Origin: Brenneria nigrifluens DSM 30175 = ATCC 13028
Lineage (GTDB): Bacteria > Pseudomonadota > Gammaproteobacteria > Enterobacterales > Enterobacteriaceae
DNA: 64,000 bases
Assembly (NCBI RefSeq): GCF_005484965.1
Contig: NZ_CP034036.1
Span: 806,001 to 870,000, forward strand
Reading direction: 5' to 3'
In this document: piece after piece, positions 60,751 through 64,000 of the stretch
Layout of the letters: every line of letters begins with the position of its first letter
Numbering within the stretch: position 1 is the stretch's first letter
The notes under the pieces: generated by a model
Seen by the model: the letters and a program-made list of their open reading frames with translations, nothing else
The model's database searches: none
Told to the model about the DNA's origin: nothing
Translations under genes and position numbers: made by a program

Positions 60751-62292
60751 ATGAAGTCTTTATCTATCCGCGCGACGGGCAGCCTCCGCGTATTGTTCAC
60801 CGTGTGTCTGGCGTCGGTGATCCTGCCGCTCAACTTTGTCGGCGGCGCGGTGGCGACATCGGCCATCGCCCATGAACTGGGGGGCGGCGCTCAGGCGCTG
60901 AGCTGGATCACCAACGCCTTTATGCTCAGTTTCGGCTGTACCCTGATGGCGGCCGGCGCGCTGGCGGATGAATTCGGCAGGAAGAAGGTGTTTATCGGCG
61001 GGGTGGCGCTGTTCGCGCTGTTTTCCTTATTGCAGGCGCTCAGCGGCAGCCTGATCGGGATTAACCTGTTGCGCGCGGCGCAGGGAGTGGCCGCCGCCGC
61101 GGCATTGGCCGGGGGCTCCGCGGCGCTGGCTCAGGAGTTTACCGGGCACGCGCGGACTCGGGCTTTCAGCCTGCTCGGCAGCAGTTTTGGCATCGGCCTG
61201 GCGTTCGGGCCGTTTCTTGCCGGGACGCTGATCGCCCATTGGGGCTGGCGCTCGGTGTTTTTTTCCATCGCCGCCGTCGCTCTGCTTTCCCTGCTGACCG
61301 GCACGTCAAAAATGCGTGAAACGCGCAATCCGCAGGCAACGGGAATCGACTGGCCGGGAACGCTGTCGTTTACCGCTATGCTGGCGCTGCTGACCTGGGC
61401 GCTGATGGCTATTCCGCAATACGGTCTGCGCAGCGCGCTGGTATTGTCGCTGTTGGCGAGCGCGGCGCTGCTGCTGGCGGTGTTTATCCGCGTGGAGCTG
61501 CGGGTGGCGCACCCGATGCTTGAGCTGTCGCTGTTTCGCTTCCCGCGTTTTATCGGCGTACAGGCGCTGCCGCTGGCCACCGGTTTTTGCTTCGTGGTGC
61601 TGCTGGTGCTGTTGCCGATGCTGTTTATCGGCGTGGTCGGTTTGAGCGAAGCGCGCGCCGGGCTGATGATGATGGCGCTATCGCTGCCCATGCTGATCGT
61701 TCCGCTGCTGGCGGGATGGCTGACGCGCTGGATATCGCCGGGGAAACTGTGCACCGCCGGGCTGGTGATTGCCGCCGGCGGTCTTGGCTGGCTGAGTCAG
61801 GCGGTGCTGGCGCAGGACGTGCCGGGGATGATTGCGCCGATGCTGGTGATTGGCATCGGCACCGGCCTGCCGTGGGGACTGATGGACGGACTGTCCATCG
61901 GCGTCGTGCCGCTTGAACGGGCGGGGATGGCGAGCGGCATTTTCAGCACCACGCGGGTGGCCGGCGAAGGGCTTGCGCTGGCGACGGTCGGGGCGATGCT
62001 CGCCGCGTTTATCCATACGGCGCTGCTGGCCTCCGACGCCGTCGGGAATGTCGGCGAGGCGGCGCAGCGGCTGGCAACGGGAGACCTGTCGCGGGCGCAG
62101 CCTCTCCTGCCGCACTCCAGCGCGACGCAGCTTCAGCAGCTTTATGCCGCCTCGTTTCATCCGTTGCTGCTATGGCTGATGGCGATCACGCTGCTTTCCG
62201 CGCTGGCGGTTTTTTTCGCCCTGCGCCGTGGTGAAGCGCATCCGGATAGTTCCGCTGCGCTGCGCAGCGCGAAAGGGAACGGGGATAAATAG
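60751..62292 (+). CDS. MFS drug efflux transporter, DHA2 family
   Basis: A 513-residue inner-membrane transporter with about 14 helices, of the DHA2 (EmrB/QacA) family. The N-terminal half has SWITNAFMLSFGCTLMAAGA and GALADEFGRKKVFIGG (the loop 2-3 motif A), GPFLAGTLIAHWGWRSVFF and, in the second half, MPLDMPE-free segments such as RAGLMMMALSLPMLIVPLLAG. The start at 60751 follows CAGGGGAAAG. Substrate unknown. LysR partner upstream. Confidence 0.9.
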   Translation: MKSLSIRATGSLRVLFTVCLASVILPLNFVGGAVATSAIAHELGGGAQALSWITNAFMLSFGCTLMAAGALADEFGRKKVFIGGVALFALFSLLQALSGSLIGINLLRAAQGVAAAAALAGGSAALAQEFTGHARTRAFSLLGSSFGIGLAFGPFLAGTLIAHWGWRSVFFSIAAVALLSLLTGTSKMRETRNPQATGIDWPGTLSFTAMLALLTWALMAIPQYGLRSALVLSLLASAALLLAVFIRVELRVAHPMLELSLFRFPRFIGVQALPLATGFCFVVLLVLLPMLFIGVVGLSEARAGLMMMALSLPMLIVPLLAGWLTRWISPGKLCTAGLVIAAGGLGWLSQAVLAQDVPGMIAPMLVIGIGTGLPWGLMDGLSIGVVPLERAGMASGIFSTTRVAGEGLALATVGAMLAAFIHTALLASDAVGNVGEAAQRLATGDLSRAQPLLPHSSATQLQQLYAASFHPLLLWLMAITLLSALAVFFALRRGEAHPDSSAALRSAKGNGDK

Positions 62293-62317
62293 CGCATTGT
62301 CTTCTACTATACTGGGC

Positions 62318-62590
62318 TATACCCGTCATACTTCAAGCTGCAGATGCGTTGGCTGCGTTACTCGGCCCCTCCCTGGGCCTCGCCCCGTTGGGGCTGCTGC
62401 AAGCAGCGTTCAAATCTGCTCCAGGCAGATTTGTCAGTCACCCGAATCACTTACCTGAGTAAGCTCATCGGGATTGAATGAGAGACATCCTGTCTCTCAC
62501 CGGAGGCCAGCCGTTGGCTGGACAAATTCGTTCCCGACGAATTTGTCCTTCTCTTGCCGCCTTCCTGCAACTCGAATTATTTAGGGTATA
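62318..62590. mobile_element. MITE-like interspersed repeat with five internal hairpins
   Basis: Left end TATACCCGTCATACTTCAAG and right end (read inward on the other strand) TATACCCTAAATAATTCGAG are imperfect terminal inverted repeats, both continuing to (C/T)TGCAG. The inside is non-coding and holds hairpins at 62393-62407, 62411-62433 (CAAATCTGC/GCAGATTTG), 62480-62498, 62507-62521 and 62521-62547 (GACAAATTCGT/ACGAATTTGTC). Sequences of this kind recur between genes in Pectobacterium, Dickeya, Serratia and relatives, from memory. A solo end lies at 27828-27847. No transposase is present. Confidence 0.8.
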
Positions 62591-62682
62591 AGATATTTTG
62601 ATACCGGGCGTATTTTGGTTACAGTGGCCCACCGTTCTGCTTTTCGCAGTCCATAGCCTTTATCTGTCTATTGGGAGAAGAC

Positions 62683-64000
62683 ATGATTTATACCCTGTTA
62701 CGCTGGGTGTTCAAACGACTGTACCGCATCCGGATTGAAGGCGACAGCCGCCATTTTCAACAGTCCAAACTGTTGATTACCCCTAACCACGTCTCCTTTC
62801 TTGACGGCGCGCTGCTGGCGTTGTTTTTACCCATCAAACCGGTATTCGCGGTCTATTCCACCATTTCGGACCGCTGGTTTATGCGCTGGCTGAAGCCCTA
62901 TATTGATTTCGTGCCGCTGGACCCGACCAAGCCGCTCGCCATCAAGGGGCTGATTAGGTTGATTGAGCGGGGGCAGCCGGTGGTGGTGTTTCCCGAAGGA
63001 CGCATCACCGTGACGGGATCGCTGATGAAAATCTACAGCGGGGCGGCGTTTGTGGCGGCGAAATCCGGCGCGACCATTGTTCCCGTACGGCTGGACGGCG
63101 CGGAGTTCACCCCGTTCGGGCGGCTGTCCGGGGTGTTCAAGCGCCGCTGGTTTCCGCGGATCACGATAAAATATCTGCCGCCCACCACGCTGCCGATGCC
63201 GGAGGCGAACAGCGCCAGAGAACGCCGTATTTTGGCGGGCGAACATTTGCACCGGATTATGATGCACGCCCGGATGGCGACGCGGCCGCGGCACACGCTG
63301 TATCAGGCTTTTCTCGCCGCGCGCACCCGCTACGGGCGGCGTTCCCCTTGTATTTCGGATATTTCGTTTAAAGAAGACAGCTATCAGGGGCTGCTGAAAA
63401 AATCGCTGGGCGTCGCGCGGATTTTGCAGCGTTTTACCCGCGAAGATGAGCACGTCGGCCTGCTGCTGCCCAACGCCACCGTCACCGCGGCGGCGATCCT
63501 CGGGGCGTCGCTGCGCAACCGGGTGCCGGCGATGTTGAACTACACGGCGGGGGCGAAAGGGCTGCAAAACGCCATGAAAGCCGCCGCCATCCACACCATC
63601 GTCACCTCGCGCCAGTTTCTGGAAAAAGGCAAGCTGACCGACCTGCCGCAGCAGGTCGGCGAGGCCAACTGGGTCTATCTGGAAGATTTAAAAGATACCG
63701 TCACCCTGGCGGATAAGCTGTGGATCCTGCTTCATCTGCTGTTCCCCGCCCGGGCGATGCTGATGCAGCAGGCGGACGATGCGGCGATGGTCCTGTTTAC
63801 TTCCGGCTCCGAGGGAAGTCCGAAAGGCGTGGTGCATTCCCATGACAGCCTGCTGGCGAACGTCGAACAGATTCGCACCGTGGCGGACTTCACGCCGCGC
63901 GACCGTTTTATGTCCGCGCTGCCGCTGTTCCATGCCTTCGGCCTGACCGTCGGGCTGCTGACCCCGCTGATCACCGGGGCCAGGGTATTCCTCTATCCCA
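62683..64000 (+). CDS. aas: Aas: lysophospholipid acyltransferase / acyl-ACP synthetase (cut by window end)
   Basis: The first 439 residues of a bifunctional inner-membrane enzyme that re-acylates lyso-phosphatidylethanolamine. The N-terminal acyltransferase has NHVSFLDG (H-x4-D box) and VVVFPEGRITVTGS; the acyl-activating domain opens with LLPNATVTAAAILGAS and carries the P-loop LFTSGSEGSPKGVVHSH. The ATG at 62683 follows GGGAGAAG. E. coli Aas is 719 residues; the rest and the expected lplT lie outside. The gene neighbours lysA and omr as in E. coli, with extra genes between. Confidence 0.95.
   Translation, partial: MIYTLLRWVFKRLYRIRIEGDSRHFQQSKLLITPNHVSFLDGALLALFLPIKPVFAVYSTISDRWFMRWLKPYIDFVPLDPTKPLAIKGLIRLIERGQPVVVFPEGRITVTGSLMKIYSGAAFVAAKSGATIVPVRLDGAEFTPFGRLSGVFKRRWFPRITIKYLPPTTLPMPEANSARERRILAGEHLHRIMMHARMATRPRHTLYQAFLAARTRYGRRSPCISDISFKEDSYQGLLKKSLGVARILQRFTREDEHVGLLLPNATVTAAAILGASLRNRVPAMLNYTAGAKGLQNAMKAAAIHTIVTSRQFLEKGKLTDLPQQVGEANWVYLEDLKDTVTLADKLWILLHLLFPARAMLMQQADDAAMVLFTSGSEGSPKGVVHSHDSLLANVEQIRTVADFTPRDRFMSALPLFHAFGLTVGLLTPLITGARVFLYP

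Overview
The window is chromosomal DNA of an enterobacterium, most likely a member of the Pectobacteriaceae (Brenneria, Pectobacterium, Dickeya and relatives). The basis is the conserved core blocks (pdhR-aceE-aceF-lpdA...acnB-yacL; ssb/uvrA-yjbQ...tyrB...alr-dnaB-qor-pspG-dusA; lysR/lysA...aas), whose products read almost like their E. coli counterparts, together with type I-F CRISPR repeats and family-typical interspersed repeats. Genus is an inference; no rRNA gene or other taxonomic marker is present.

Layout. 1-7.2 kb: pyruvate dehydrogenase operon with its PdhR operator. 7.3-15 kb: accessory segment with a broken small lipoprotein gene, a toxin-antitoxin pair, an MmgE/PrpD protein, an AraC regulator divergent from a Fur-type catecholate siderophore receptor, and a chemoreceptor. 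15-23.5 kb: a nine-gene nitrogen-type catabolic cluster (RpiR regulator, ureohydrolase, polar amino-acid ABC transporter, second MmgE/PrpD protein, Rid protein, M20 deacylase) preceded by what looks like an NtrC enhancer and a sigma-54 promoter. 23.5-28.3 kb: acnB, nemA, yacL. 28.3-29 kb: higBA toxin-antitoxin. 29.3-33.4 kb: D-threonate/erythronate-type operon (KdgT permease, DUF1537 kinase, PdxA2, DeoR regulator). 33.7-39.2 kb: D-xylonate operon equivalent to E. coli yjhHGF plus its IclR regulator. 39.5-43.7 kb: ssb/uvrA around a LexA box, then yjbQ. 44-46.8 kb: a second chemoreceptor, a cas-less inverted CRISPR remnant and a universal stress gene. 46.8-55.9 kb: tyrB, a YitT-family protein, an Lrp-type regulator, a periplasmic cyclohexadienyl dehydratase (PheC), alr, dnaB, qor, pspG, dusA. 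56-56.7 kb: debris of an element at the 5' side of dusA (integrase fragment, HigA, broken HigB). 56.7-64 kb: lysR/lysA, an ArsR-like regulator, an OmrA/OmrB small RNA, a LysR/MFS efflux pair, a 273-bp structured MITE-like repeat and the start of aas, cut by the window edge.

The most interesting items are: (i) two CRISPR array tails in opposite orientation fused through a chimeric 31-nt repeat with loss of both leaders and all cas genes; (ii) the ureohydrolase/MmgE-PrpD/Rid/M20 cluster with NtrC-sigma-54 signals, whose substrate is not obvious; (iii) the integrase and toxin-antitoxin remnants beside dusA; (iv) a modular hairpin repeat before aas, with a solo end elsewhere in the window; and (v) a stop codon exactly at the lipobox cysteine of a small lipoprotein gene.
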